Shown here one piece after another: positions 39,725-52,327 of a stretch of 64,000 bases of DNA (position 1 is its first letter; each line of letters begins with the position of its first letter). Location of the stretch: positions 62,001 to 126,000 of the forward strand of contig NW_026261572.1 in assembly GCF_000165395.2 (NCBI RefSeq). The letters are read 5' to 3'. The translations under genes and the position numbers were made by a program. The stretch is from Babesia bovis T2Bo. Taxonomy: Eukaryota; Apicomplexa; Aconoidasida; Piroplasmida; Babesiidae. The notes under the pieces were generated by a model. It was not told the DNA's origin and searched no databases. It worked only from the letters and a program-made list of their open reading frames with translations.

Positions 39725-42700
39725 TCACCTATTATCAAGCTGTCCTGTGGCTGGCATCCTATTGTACATCAATTCCGATGCTATTTCTGAAGCTTCTTTA
39801 AGTAGCTGCTCCGAGAGTTCAGTATATGCCTCCTCTGCGCGACGTTGCTCTAATTCCTTCTGTAATCTCTTGGTTTCATGAGCCTGTTGTATGCTCATTT
39901 GTAGTTCAAGGTGCTTGCCCTTGGTCACTTGCCTTTCGGTAGCAGCTTCCTCTAGTTGTGGCAGTGCTCCTTCCATATGCGGTATAAGTTTTTCCCTGAT
40001 TCGTGTAGCTATTTGAGTTAGATGGCTCTTTGACATTTTGGGATAGCTTTCGTGTATCTTCAGTAGGTGTGCCACCATACGATTGACAAATTGCGCCTGT
40101 ACTAGCATTTTTGCTACTTCTGTAGCTGAAGCTAATTTTTCAGAGTTCCTGAAGTGCTTGCAAAGCATGGCGTCTATTGAAACCACCATGTTATAGATGA
40201 ACTTGATATCCCTAGGAAAGAGCATACGTGCGCTTTCTATGAATTGCACGCACTCATCATAACGCTGACAATCGTATAGAAACCTTGAGTACACGATATA
40301 AGTGCTTATATCCATTTTATTATTCGCCATGGCAATTTGCAAGTGTTGCTGTGCTTTTGCCCCTTTCATTTTATCAAAGCTACCACGTTCAATTCTGCGC
40401 TCGTTACCTATTGATGTTGCTGCGCAGAGCAGTCCCATATTTCGGTTTGCTATAAATCTCATGTGAGAGTTAATTGCTGTATTTTCAAGCAGTATACCGA
40501 AGCACTCGTATGCCATCTTGAGCTTGCCGGCATGTGCCAGGAAAATTGCTATACAGTTTGCTGCATAAAAATTAGACAGACAAGGCCTCCGTAATCCAGC
40601 TCTTGCATACTGTATTACATCTTTTGGTAAAGGGCCAAAAGTTCCCTTGGCACTGCGTTTAATAAGTGCACATGCAAATAGCGTATTTGCATATGCATCG
40701 AAGCTTGCTGTATTGACAGCTCGAAACATATTCCTCAGTTCTTCTATAGTTTCATCATAACGTCCAATAGAAAACAGCTGGTATGCTTTATAGATCCATG
40801 GTTGCAGACTTTTTTTATGATGCAGTTTAAGCTCGTCGAGATATTTGTGTGCACTTTTGACATTTCCACGATTGAATACTAGCTTGCTTCTTCTTAGCCA
40901 AGCATCCGTATATCTTGGGTATTCCTTGGTCAAGGCACTATAGATTTTATGCGCCTTTTGTATTTGTCCCGATTCCTCTAGGGCCCGTCCTAGGTTGTAT
41001 TGAACTGTCATCTTTGTTATTACAGGTACATTATCTATAGACTCTATTGAATTCCATAAAGCGGTCAATTTATCTGTTGCTTCTTCAAATTGTCTAAATT
41101 CCAGCGCTATTACTGCATCGTTGTTCTTCATTTCCAAACATGGATCTTCTTTAACTAGACTAAAGTATGTGACATACGCCTCCCTGAGTTTGGTCAGCAT
41201 GTTTTCTCGTCCCCTTGTGACAAGAAGCTCGAGACAAAAGATAAGGTAGGATAAAGTTCGTTGGTTCTGTGGATCTATTGCTAAACTTTCTTCTAAAAGG
41301 TTTAATGCTTTAAACAGCCTTTCATCTAGTAATCTCGACAGATCTTGTTGGACACTATTGATGGCACTGATGCAATCTATATCCATCATCTTTGTTTCTG
41401 CATTGCACAATTTGGCCCTGCAAGTATCCAATATTTCCGCTGCTGACGCTACGTATACCAATCCTACCAACCTCAGAATATCGGGTGTCCGGTTGTTTTG
41501 TTTATTTATATACTCACAATGTTCTCTGGCTACTGATAGATTGCCTGCCCCTATGGCTGATTTGATGAGTTGTATTCTCGCTGGAAGGTAATCCCCTCTC
41601 AGTTGTAGCACGTTATTATAGAGCTTTAATGCACCTGTCCAATTAGATTTAATATGGGCACATCTAGCTTGTTGATAAGTGGCTTCTGCCAAAAGGTCTG
41701 GTGGTAGTACTAGGAAATTTATTTCTTGTAGCATAGCTTCACATTCATCGATATGCCCCTTTCTGAATAGCATATCAGATAAATACAGCCTGCTAATAAG
41801 TGACTTGCTATCGAGTTTATATGCATTAGTGAATGCATCATTCCACTGACGGATTAATGCTACTACCGATTCCCTTGGTGAGGGCTGTGGAGATGTGGTT
41901 CCATCTACTTCAGCTTCTGGTGGTTCATCCATAATTCGGTTAATTGCGATACTGCCCTTTAATCGTAAAGCCATTGGTGTCTTCATGATGCTGAGTGATT
42001 TATCCACTAGTGTCCTGGCTGCTCTAAGTTCATTGTCGTAGAACTTGCAGGCGGCCATGGCGCAGAAAAGAAGTGCCTCTACATGTTTTAGGTGCTGGTT
42101 TACATGTTCGAGTTCTATAGATTCCATATCCATTTCGTTTGGGGCCGGCTGTTTTCTTACTTTCAGTAGCATTTTTGTGTAGCTACACAGCAATAATGCA
42201 CGAGCGTAGAAAATGGCGGCTGTATTTACTTGGTTTTCCATTACGCATGTATTAGCATAGGATATAACTACTAACATATTTCTTGGTCTAAGGGACATTG
42301 CAGTTTTAAGATACTCCTTAGACTTCTTGAGCTCATCTGTCACTCTGGTTTTAATGAATTTGTTGAGGTGATATTCGCCCATTGCCTTATACCAGGAGAA
42401 ATACCCGTTACCTACAATCTCTAATTAACTGTTATTTTACTTACGTTTAGCAATATTCGTATAGAAGTTAGCTATTGCGACTTTCTGATTATAATCTTCA
42501 TCCGTTTCGTTGCTTTGCTCCATTAGCTTGTGATTATGGACGGCAATTTCTGTGTAAACCATTTCTTTGTGATTGTGTTCATCATCTATAATATTTCAAT
42601 AGTTTTTTATTCAACTCACTGCTATTGGCTTCATTTAACTGATTTTCCATTTGTGCCATAATTTCCTCGAAATATTTTACTCTTCCAGCATTTCGGAATG

Positions 42701-42923
42701 CTATTGCTAGCATTACCCATTGTTTAATTCCTGCCTTTTCCTTATTAAATATTGATTTCAGTACGCTTAGATCTGCATTTTTGACATCTTCGTGTGATAT
42801 CCATAGTGCCTTTGAGGCTGTTCCTTGGTTTTCGTCATTTTGGGTAGATACCAAAGGCAGTGGGAACCCACGTAGCCTGGATTTGCCTTTATATGGCCTT
42901 GTATTTATGGCAACGCTCGCCAT
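39725..42923 (-). CDS. CTR9: CTR9-like TPR protein (Paf1 complex)
   Basis: Three exons, 42620-42923, 42445-42585 and 39725-42411 (introns of 34 and 33 bases), give 1,043 residues. The body is a long array of TPR repeats (for example VQYNLGRALEESGQIQKAHKIYSAL and later FGILLENTAINSHMRFIANRNMGLL). The C-terminus is a charged coiled coil (ETKRLQKELEQRRAEEAYTEL), as in Ctr9, the TPR scaffold of the Paf1 transcription-elongation complex. The N-terminal exon joins give NGYFSWYKAMGEYHL, resembling the Ctr9 pattern near AYY...AtqyynkA. Length matches the family (yeast 1,077). Other TPR proteins are possible, so naming is moderate. Confidence 0.75.
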
Positions 42924-43468
42924 TTTGTTTAAAATGACGTTTAGTTATCTTTTGCGGCGCACGACACAGTCGCGCTTCACTTCTGTCTTTTGATTATTGA
43001 TGCTAGAAAGAGTTTTGTAGTCATGCTACATTTTATGTGTTGTAAATATTACCTACGTTTTAAAGATTTATGTTGACTAACGAAGGTTGGTATGTTCGGC
43101 TTGATTCCATGCCATATTGGTATGTATTCTATTTAATTGACTAATCTACAGTTGACATCCTATACAAAGCATTATTCTAGCCATAGTGTTACTCTATATT
43201 GTGTAGTTGTTTAGATTAGTTTTGGAAATCCTGGTAGTAAGAGGTGTAGTGTGTAGACAATCTAGGTACCTATAACTAGATTATATGGACAGTATACATG
43301 ACAATGATACCCATGGCATTTGGTTATGTTTTTATTTGCGAAATTAGCAACTTGAGATATATCCCAACGAATTAATATGTTACTATACTCTGTTGTTATG
43401 TCAGGTGGTCACTGCGTTCGTATGTTGTGATTAATTGCAACAGCATCCAATGATGATGTGGTTGTACA
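42924..43468. other. Divergent intergenic region, CTR9 / RAP protein
   Basis: About 545 bases between divergent starts; AT-rich, no supported gene or repeat. Likely holds both promoters. Confidence 0.5.
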
Positions 43469-45028
43469 ATGTTCCGTTTGTGCGCTTATCATCGTGCTTT
43501 ACAATCGCAAGTATCTACTGGTCAGATTGCTACTCGTGAGTACCTCGAAAGTTTTGAGCCTCGTAGTCTTCGTCGTCTTAAGGTATTTGACAGTACGCCA
43601 CCCGATGACATACGTCGTGTATACTTTGAGAGGTTGACATCTAACTACTCAAACCCTCGTTCTATATTAAAGTGAGTGCAATCAGTTATATGCCTTACAG
43701 TATTCAGGCTCTATCGCAATTACATATCTGTGGATGACTACCCATGTTATTCTTGGCTTATTAGATGTTTATGCCAATTGGGTAATTCATTCTCGTTCAA
43801 TTCGTTTTGGTCTCCCTACGATCGCCAGTCATTAGTATCACTTCCACTATTCAAGTATTTGATATATGACATAATTGAACGTCGTCATTATTTACATCCT
43901 CGTCATGTACCTCGTGTATTATTTGCTTTAACAGCTCTGGAGTACAGATGTTGGCAGTTAATTCCCGATCTATTGGATTTGGTCGAGCTACATCTTGAGG
44001 TACGTTTAGTATGTGTTATTCAATCTGTCACAGCATTGGCGGTTGCCTGCTTTATCATGTCTTATATATTGTTGCGTCCATTTAGGTATTCACAATGCTA
44101 AATCGGATAAGCACAGTTCTATAGTGGATATATTGTTTAATGAAGTTTTACGTAGGGATCCTGCAGACTCCTCTAGTTTTGACTGGGCTCTTTTGTCCTA
44201 TTGCTTAGTTCTTACTAATCGCTACGAATGGTGTGTTAATCTGTTTTTTCTATATTATATGCTCAGGCCAACGGCAAGTGATTCAGCACTTCCCACCTTT
44301 TTGCAACGTGCTTGTTCGGGCCTATCTTTAGAAACTCTACCATTGAGTGGATGGACGCAGTACATCTTGTATTTAACTCTGTATTGCACCGATGTAGAGT
44401 CTCCTCGCAATGAAACTGAAATTAAACATAGTGTCCCTTATGAGTTCCAGGAATCGTTACATATTAGGTGGCTCAACGAGATTCTTGTCCATGCTCAACC
44501 TCAGGTATGTCACTCTTTGTTCGATGCCCATATAGAATATACTTGTTATAAATTCATGTTCTATAGGGCTCGGAACAACTCCAGCGTGACGTGGAGTCCG
44601 TTCTTGAGGGTTTAGGCATTAAGGAGGGCCTATTAAATTGTTCAGTGGGCCGTGACGATGATGAGCAGCATTGTTTATTCGCTGGTCATGTATTTCCAAA
44701 TCGTCGTTTATGTTTCGAATATAATTACATGAAGGCCAGACCTGACGGTGAGCCTGTTGAAAGTGGCGGCATTTCATTTCGTCGCCGCATATTCCGCAAA
44801 TGCGGTTATAATGTAGCAGTAATTCACCGTGATCAATGGGATGCATTGTCACTTAACGACAAGGAGGAACAGCTACTCCGTATAATGTCAGCATTTCCTC
44901 AGATACCGAATTTGGACTACGATTCTACTCCTGGTCCTCGTGAATTCACGGAGCATGCTGGTATTAAGCATTTGAAGCATCTGAGGCCGCAGATAACTTC
45001 GTGGCCACCGGAGAAGATAACGGTGTAA
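43469..45028 (+). CDS. RAP-domain protein (organelle RNA processing)
   Basis: Five exons: 43469-43671, 43708-43999, 44034-44230, 44267-44504 and 44567-45028, giving 463 residues. The middle consists of helical repeats (HPRHVPRVLFALTALEYR, SFDWALLSYCLVLTNRYEW). The C-terminus has a RAP domain, about 360-435: a Phe/Arg-rich strand region, then KCGYNVAVIHRDQWDALSLNDKEEQLLRIM, the usual nuclease-like end. RAP proteins act on mitochondrial or plastid RNA, and in apicomplexans on fragmented mitochondrial rRNA. The intron at 44231-44266 (36 bases, pyrimidine-rich) is in frame with no stop and would be missed by an ORF caller. It ends 8 bases from the convergent NifU stop. Confidence 0.8.
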
Positions 45029-45036
45029 TGACATCG

Positions 45037-45453
45037 TTAGTCATCTACAACTTTGACTGTAATTTGCTTTCCCACTTCAGACTTTAGGAACTTAATTAGT
45101 GTTGCTTCTATTACACTTTTAACAGTTTTCATGCGATATGCGCAATTTTTGCACTTACCGTGCATCTATGGTTTTATGGGTCCTTATGAATGCCTTACCT
45201 TAATGAGTATTTCATGATCATTGATCCCTTCTAACGACACTTGCCCTCCTTCTGCAGCAATCTGTGGTCTTACAAGATCTAGGGCATCCTCTACTGAAGT
45301 GGCATTAATATCCCGCAAGGTACTGCTATCTGATGCTTTGATTCTGGAAAGCCTTCCACTCCTGGGAGGTACATTATACCCATTCTGTTTGAAGCCATAT
45401 GTAGCTTCTAGAATGCAACAAACGGACAACAATGCAAAAATTAGTTTAATCAT
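45037..45453 (-). CDS. NFU: NifU-like Fe-S scaffold (NfuApi), apicoplast-targeted
   Basis: Two exons, 45199-45453 and 45037-45165 (33-base intron), give 127 residues. The C-terminal Nfu domain has VRPQIAAEGGQVSLEG, then KCKNCAYRMKTVKSVIEATL with the CxxC that binds the 4Fe-4S cluster. Before it is a signal peptide (LIFALLSVCCILEATYG) and a basic, Ser/Asn-rich stretch (RSGRLSRIKASDSS) typical of apicoplast transit peptides. Nfu proteins pass clusters to plastid enzymes such as LipA and IspG/IspH. The exon 2 half, which carries the CxxC, lies outside the visible single frame. Confidence 0.88.
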
Positions 45454-45651
45454 GTATAGAAGCGATATTGCGTAGTATGTGTAACTACGGAGGCATGAGT
45501 TATGTATTACGTATGCCCAATTAATTGGAGCTCTATACTCTACACATTGCGTTTATTGACATTCGGCTGATGATTATATATACTGTTAAGTCAGAACAAT
45601 ACGATGTGTTGACTACATAGCATTTAATTGCAACGGTAGTCGATCGTTGTG

Positions 45652-47399
45652 ATGTTGCAATATTCTTGTTTATCCAGAGGCGCATTAAATCATGTTAATG
45701 ACCAGTTGGTTACATCGGGATGGCGATACTTTCAGTTAAGACGCTCGAAGATATTGCGTTGGAGTGCGGATACTCCTCATTCCCGTGTTATGGAGCGATT
45801 GACTCATTTCGATGACTTGTTGAATTACTGTCTCGACAATAAAGGTTGGTGTACTGCATATTAACAAACAGTGCTTCAGACACGCTTGGTAAGCGTGACA
45901 TAATCGCATCTCTGTCATACATGAGATCATTAAGGCAATTTAGTCTATCTAGCCCACTGCTTCGGGAGTACAGTGACTTCATTTGTTCTAAACTTTCTTT
46001 ATTCGGTGGCAGTTTGCACTTGATAATACATAGGTAAGCTAGACTATATAGTCTTTATAGATATTAGATTCGCCATTGTGGGTTACAATGCTGCATTGTT
46101 ACGTATATACGATGAGCGTTTGCGTCATCACCTGGAGGACATGTCTGTGAAACAATTGTGTCTTATCGCGTGGAGTTATGCCAAGAGCAACATATACATT
46201 CAGGATCTATTTGATCGCATAGGTATGTTCATAATAGAGCGTTATTGAACGAACAGCTGGTACATACTTCCATCGGAGTGAACGTGGTAACCTTACAGAC
46301 GCTTCATTGCTTCTTTGGAGTTTCGCTAAAATCGAGGTAACTAGAGTGATTATGTCTCTAATCCATAGTAGCGCCGTGTACCTCAGGAAATTACCAGTTT
46401 GAGATCATATTTACTGAGTACTTTGGAATCTCTTGCTACGGCATTGCGTGATAGCGATTCCCCTTTAGATGGCGAAGCAAAGCTCTACTTAGATCCGGAT
46501 CGTGGGTGTTTACATATATGTATATAACATTTAGGTACATTTTATGTCAACGTTACTCACGATCTGTGTATGGCAGCTAAAGCCTTGGCAGTATTGGTTC
46601 CTCGTGACGTATCTTCTGTACAGCGCCACGTAGAGTTGCTTTTGGAAGTGTCCAATTTGGGGAAATTAGTTATTACCGCGCAGGTTAGTTTAGATGGGTT
46701 GTATCATATACTCTCGGTCACAATGTAAACACTGAATTATGTGATGTCATGCACTCCTTGTATAGGTAGCATCCATGATTCTATGTCTATGTAAATCCTG
46801 GAATACATAACAATAAATCCATGTTTGGATACCTTATAATGTCTACATTATTCATTTATGTCCAGGGCATAACTAGTTTATGGGAATGTATATCACTTTG
46901 TGGTATTAGTGACCCTGTTTTGGTTGACCATTTATGTGAATGTTCTCGCTATTTACGTCTTGATCATTCCTTCAACTCAAACATGTTGAGTGCCATTTTG
47001 TCAAGTATACGCAAGTTATATGTGCGTGACCCTCGCATAATATATCAAATTGTCCATTGGTTGGAGAACCGTGCTGTACAGATGCACGCTCCTCAGATGC
47101 TTTCAGTGATTTGTGATCTGGATTCCATGGGCATATATCATGAGAAGGCGTGGAAACAGTTAGGTATGTCTATAGTACTGCTGTAGATATCAATACAGGT
47201 GTTGTGGTCCAGAAGAAAGGCATAGATTTGGACCTACGTGACATTCGTCACATATACAACATCTTCAAGAGTAATGGTAAGTTATATTACGCTAAACAGT
47301 TTGTACGCAACAATAGGCAAGGGCAACGATCGCATTTTCGGTATTCTCGAGCATTTCATGAGTTGTAAGGAAGATCAGGAACGATATGGTCCATGTTGA
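45652..47399 (+). CDS. Helical-repeat protein, RAP-like family without RAP domain
   Basis: Nine exons (45652-45844, 45880-46033, 46068-46222, 46257-46336, 46372-46501, 46535-46683, 46866-47163, 47199-47276, 47317-47399) give 439 residues with consistent phases. The protein is made of helical repeats such as HLEDMSVKQLCLIAWSYAKS and GNLTDASLLLWSFAKIE, the LxWSfAK unit of RAP/OPR proteins in apicomplexans. I see no RAP domain; the end reads RIFGILEHFMSCKEDQE. The N-terminus has Arg/Ser-rich segments that suit mitochondrial import. Introns are 33-40 bases except 46684-46865. The exon 5/6 and last two joins have plausible alternatives. Role in mitochondrial RNA handling is inferred from the repeat type. 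Confidence 0.7.
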
Positions 47400-47497
47400 T
47401 ATTGACTATCATGGGGAACACATTTAGCTACGACCGTGACCTTATAGCTCTTTAACATCATAGATTGATAGATTTAACATTTTAACTTGTAATATTG

Positions 47498-49004
47498 ATG
47501 TCGACGGTGTTGCTCCGAGCGCTGAATGCGTCGAATAAGTCGCTGCCGCAATCAGCTTTGTCTTGGTTACAGCAATGCAGCACCGTAGCCGCTGAATTGG
47601 GTATTTTTATATTACAAAGATACTTATTACACCTTAGACAATGGATACATTTTGTTGGACCACTATGGCGAGAAGGGTGTACGCAAATGTATGGAAGATG
47701 AGTGTGTCATAATTCCATCTTTACGCAAGTTGAATCCTAACATTCCAGAGTCCTATGACTTTTTGTTAGTTTTGAGATATTGCATAACATAGATATATAG
47801 GGTATGTGCACTGTATGACGGCCACGGTGGCCGTACTTGTGCTACCTTCGCTCGGGATCACCTTGTTAACGAAATTGTTCAGCAGCTATTGCAGAACGTA
47901 GGGGAAGGTCCCGAGGAGTTTGCTGAGTGTATATTTAAGAAGGTTTGTTGGTGAATCGATGTGTAATGATCTCTTCAGTCTATCAATGCTGCATGTCAGA
48001 GATTAGACAGTCGTATCGCACATGAGTTAGTAGGTTGTAATGGTGAGTTTGGTCTTTGTATTGACAAGGAAAGGATAGACTATAAGTGGCTAGTGCATTA
48101 TCTGTCGTGGCAGTGTCCTCAATTGTTGCCATTAGTATTTGACTAGTGAGTCATTGTAGAGGATTTGTCTCTATGATGCATAAGCTTGCGTTAACCTCAT
48201 TGTCTACAGACGGTTGCACGGCACTGTTGTTATTCATTGGTCGTCAAAAGGTCTTCGCACTTAACATTGGCGACTCCGCTGCTTACATTTGTCGAAAGGT
48301 AGACAATGTTTTACATGGTAGGTTTTCATGGAGATATATAATGGGTTTTAGCTATCCCTTTGAATGAAATCCACAAGGCATGGATTCCTAAAGAGAAGGA
48401 GCGTGTGACCCACTATGGTGGCACTGTTGAGGGTGGTCGTGTAAACGGTGTATTGGAGGTAACTCGTTCTTTTGGTGACCTAAGGTAATTCGTGAATCAT
48501 ATATTATATCCCCTATAGCCTAAAACGTTTTGGTATTAAGTGCACTGGTTCATTCCGCCAGGCAACTTTTGATTTTGGTAACGACGAGATGATAATGTTG
48601 GCTTGTGATGGCTTCTGGAGTGTTTATGACCCTCATGAAGCTTGTCGTTTAGCTTTACGTTTTTTGCGACAGGTGGGTTGCTTTGTGGACATGGTATATC
48701 TGCATGACGTATACATGGAAACCGTGTTGTTTTAACACCATTATATATATTATGTATATTGACGTCATGTATTATGACTACTATTTTTATATCATAGTAA
48801 AACGTGATTTGTACCAATCTAATAGTAATTGTTGCTTACTTATCACATATGATTATGCAGGACGAGTCACGTGCTCAGTCAGATCCACAGTTACCTTTTG
48901 TAAACTTGCGCAAGATTTGCAAGGATTTGGTTGAAAATGCACTGACTGTGAAACGAGCACAGGACAACATAACAGTTATGTTAATCCGCTTCGTGCGGAG
49001 TTGA
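47498..49004 (+). CDS. PP2C-type protein phosphatase
   Basis: Eight exons (47498-47600, 47638-47764, 47801-47942, 47979-48042, 48210-48317, 48352-48484, 48519-48672, 48861-49004) give 324 residues. PPM motifs appear in order: GVRKCMEDE, CALYDGHGG (metal-binding Asp), DGCTALLLFIGRQKVFALNIGDSAAY, LEVTRSFGD, MLACDGFWSV and AQDNITVMLIRF (last metal-binding Asp). It removes phosphate from Ser/Thr using Mg/Mn. In the family's dGSTA motif the Ser is Cys here (DGCTA). There is no signal or membrane segment; cytosolic or nuclear. Two introns are long (167 and 188 bases), the rest 34-37. Which PPM subgroup is not clear. Confidence 0.9.
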
Positions 49005-49245
49005 ATTTCTGTTCCTGTAGCAGTAGCATAGCTTTATATCACTGGTTTTATTACGACATCTTTATGCTGTATCTGGAACCAGTACCTCATGTTGATAAGT
49101 GAAATATGACTATAGTTAAAGTCACCAATAGGCCGTGAAATGGGAACAGAGTACATGAGTTGTCTATGTTGATACAACTAGGTGGCTTGCCTATAGTCCT
49201 TCACTGCATTCATACGATATTAATTCACGTGTATTCCTGTAGCAA

Positions 49246-51469
49246 TTACATAGCTTCTCTTGCTCTGGCAATATCTATGAATATATTGCGCGCATCAACT
49301 CTGGCGCCTATTAGATTACACATGACATAGCACCCTGCTAGCTTTCTGTGCAAGGAGTACACCTCGGGCGGCGGTGGTTGTTTTCTTATTTTAAGTATGA
49401 TGGAAGCTTTTTCACGGCACTGGAAATTATATAATGATCGCAATTAATTTACCCGTTGTATGATATCGCAGGCACTGAAGTCGAATCGTCCTTGGTGCCT
49501 GAAAGGCTGCCCTGTAATGAGTACAGATTCAGCATGGTGTTTAAGCATTTCTTCAGTATCATGGTCATTCAGGAACCCTAGTGACTTTGATAGTGTATTT
49601 ATTTGCTCAATGTCCTGCAATTGTGCTATAAGACGTTTGACTTAACTCACTTCATTGACTGATGCTTGTACTAGTCTAAAGTACTCCTCAACGAAGCCTT
49701 GGTTATACGACCGACCTGTATGGTGTACAACTACATTACGTGATTCTTACATGATCCAAAGTCGATAAGTCCGATAATATCGGTATGTTCATCGTATAGG
49801 TAGTTGCTTGGGTTTGGATCCTGTTGTTTGTTATCAAGTGTTGCGCTCACGTACCGTATTCATGAGGCTGAATATAAAGAGTTCAGACAGAGATAGTCTC
49901 AGCAACCGATCGCCTATAGAGTCCCTTATATCTTGTGGCAGATATTTGCATTCCTCTATTGGCACCTGCGTATATGTATTATGGCCAATGCACACTCACT
50001 CCAGTTACAAACTCGGTGGTGATTATCCTTTTAGTTGAGAGGTGTTCCATTACCCTCGGTACATTGAACCCATCTAATACCAGTTGACGGAATATCTTAT
50101 AAAAGTTAGCTTCATTTTCATAGTTGCATTCACTGTTTAGTTCCACTTTTATCTCTCTTGCAAATTGGTTAACGAAGAAGCTTTTTGGTATAAGGTTTGT
50201 TTTCGTACAGATGAAGATTAGATTTGCGATATCGCTATCTATTGATTCAGCGACTCCCGGGAACTGTACTTTGACACATACCCTTGTACCATCTGCTGTG
50301 ATTGCTTCATGGACCTGTAGATGATACTGTTTCCATCTCGTGTCTTACCTGCCCCAATGAAGCGCTTCCTAATGGCTGATCCTTGAACTCTCGGAATAGC
50401 GTTTTCCAATTATGTCCCAGTTCCTTTTGCATGATCTGGGTATAGTCTATTTTCTGTATCACAGCCTACTTGGTGAACTTGTTCCAATGGCATAACATCA
50501 GCTCTATGTCTAACTGCTACTAATGCCTTTCTGATACGTTCTGGCAATATGCCATACTGCAGGCTTAGTAGCTGTCCGAATTTGAGCGCAGTTCCTTATT
50601 GGTGTTAAGTTCCACACAGAATAACTCACCTCTCATTTTACATAGGCAATCTATTAATAAATCTACATGTTCATCACTGGACATTGATCCCTTGAGTAAA
50701 CTTTTCCGTTCACCCTGTACTCTCTTTATCATATGCTTGGGACCTACTTGTAAATATCGCTGCACTGCCTGTTTTGCAGTTAGCGATGCTGCTTTAAGCA
50801 TGAATCCTATAAACATCATTGCATATGTTTGTTGTGCCTTACCTGCCACAGTTGCTGCTCGTGAGTATCTATCTGCTGGCAGTGTGTTTTGGTTCATTGT
50901 TCTTCCCTCTGGATGCAATATAGTTCTGACTAGCTCAATTACCATTAACACTTCCGGTGAACGATCTAGTATTGAAATGCCTCCAATGGCATGATTCCCG
51001 TTGTAGCGATTCCGGGTACATCATAAATTCATGCCTATGGCCAGGGGAAGTACTTGGCTGCTTGGAAGTGTCTATCGATGTATCTATGTCCTTATGATAA
51101 CTTACCATAATTCCTAGGGATATATGTTGAAAACCGGGCCTTTTGATGGTCATTGTGTGGTTGCTTTGTAGTAGTCTTCAGGATACGAAATGCTTGCAAT
51201 GCTCGATCAAGGTCGAACATCTTTGCATCCATTTCATTGGGTGTAGTATTACGTGCAAGGTCATCTCGTACCCTATTTTCTAGTCTAATACCACGTTTAA
51301 ATGACCTTCTAGGTGATAAGAACGCTCCTTTTGCACATTCTGTTATTTCCGATATTAAGTTACAAATGGCTTTTTTAGTTGATTCTTCGTTATGAGGACC
51401 ATAGATTCCTATGTTTCTCATGCGATATAAATGTAGCTGTGAGCTGACGTTGCTCTTTATTGTTTTCAT
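49246..51469 (-). CDS. COQ8: COQ8/ADCK-type atypical kinase (UbiB family)
   Basis: Eleven exons: 51106-51469, 50952-51071, 50630-50908, 50479-50594, 50349-50453, 50000-50314, 49855-49965, 49751-49820, 49651-49715, 49453-49614 and 49246-49419, giving 626 residues. Key UbiB motifs: TALKFGQLLSLQ (KxGQ), QPLGSASLGQVHEA (modified Ala-rich loop), VKVQFPG, then NTDPNPSNYLYD and IGLIDFGS (DFG). This ATPase of the mitochondrial matrix supports coenzyme Q synthesis. The exon 2/3 join is uncertain because two schemes fit. The intron at 50454-50478 is 25 bases. The N-terminal 120 residues have no family match. Confidence 0.88.
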
Positions 51470-51684
51470 TTTGTTAATATTATATGTGAGGTTGTCATCT
51501 TCAGTATATACTCTATTAACCGAACATAGTGTCACTATATTTTAGAATTACTGAAAATACATTTTATTTAACAGGAGCTATCAATTGATTTATATTAACC
51601 TTTAAAGGTCTAACCTTGATTTTGGGTGTATTAGCTCTGGAAAGGAATCTTGACATAGTCCCTACTATTCGCTTTGCCCTTGTT

Positions 51685-52099
51685 ATGGGCTTTTGTGGTA
51701 GATTACACTATATTTTCCTATTATGTTTGGGGGTCATACTGGGGAAATCGAATGGATTCTTGCGGGGTGTACTGCACGCATGTTCCTATTCGGGTGAGTA
51801 TAAACTAGTTATTCACTGTTTGTATTGCATCAATTCTATGTGAGCTAGTTATATATAGGTTTCTCACGGTTCGTACTGCTTTACATATTGGTTCAGGTTC
51901 TCATTTTTCTCTGTTAGCTAAGCGCCGCAAGAGTGCCCGTGTATTGATAACATTGGAGTGTACTGAGGCTCGTAAGCTTGGTTTACCTCCTTCTAGGTAC
52001 TACGCATCGAAGAACAAGGTGAATACTCCGGAGCGTTTGGAGCTTATGAAGTACAACAAGTATCTGCGTCGACACACATTACACAAGGAGATCAAGTAG
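51685..52099 (+). CDS. RPL33: Plastid-type ribosomal protein bL33, apicoplast-targeted
   Basis: Two exons, 51685-51793 and 51918-52099, over a 124-base intron with a pyrimidine-rich end (tttttctctgttag), give 96 residues. Exon 1 codes for a signal peptide ([16 protein letters not shown]) and a short basic transit part. Exon 2 is bL33: [39 protein letters not shown], ending LHKEIK, matching the cyanobacterial/plastid form better than the mitochondrial one. The protein joins the large subunit of the apicoplast ribosome. The exon join was chosen because it is the only one found that keeps the ATG frame. Confidence 0.85.
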
Positions 52100-52327
52100 T
52101 TAATCACGTTTGTTTGTTACATGTGCAGGTTGTTCGCTATATCGTGATCTAGGTGTGAAACTATTGAATTTATTTTGCAGTATAGACACCATTGGTTATT
52201 ATCCATCTGTGTTTTATTTCATTCTATTAGTTGCTGTGCGTCTCGGTGGTGACACTGCTGTGCCTATAACCGCACATACCTTTTTGAAACACCAACTTCC
52301 ACTTGTTTTATCCAACCTAATTTCAAG

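Noticed and set aside
50909..51105. Alternative COQ8 joins using an 18-base exon or skipping exon 2
   Set aside because: Possible in phase, but they leave less typical introns than the 34- and 43-base pair chosen; left as uncertainty.
51794..51860. Shorter L33 intron ending at tatatatag
   Set aside because: Puts exon 2 in a frame with an early stop; the later acceptor keeps L33 intact.
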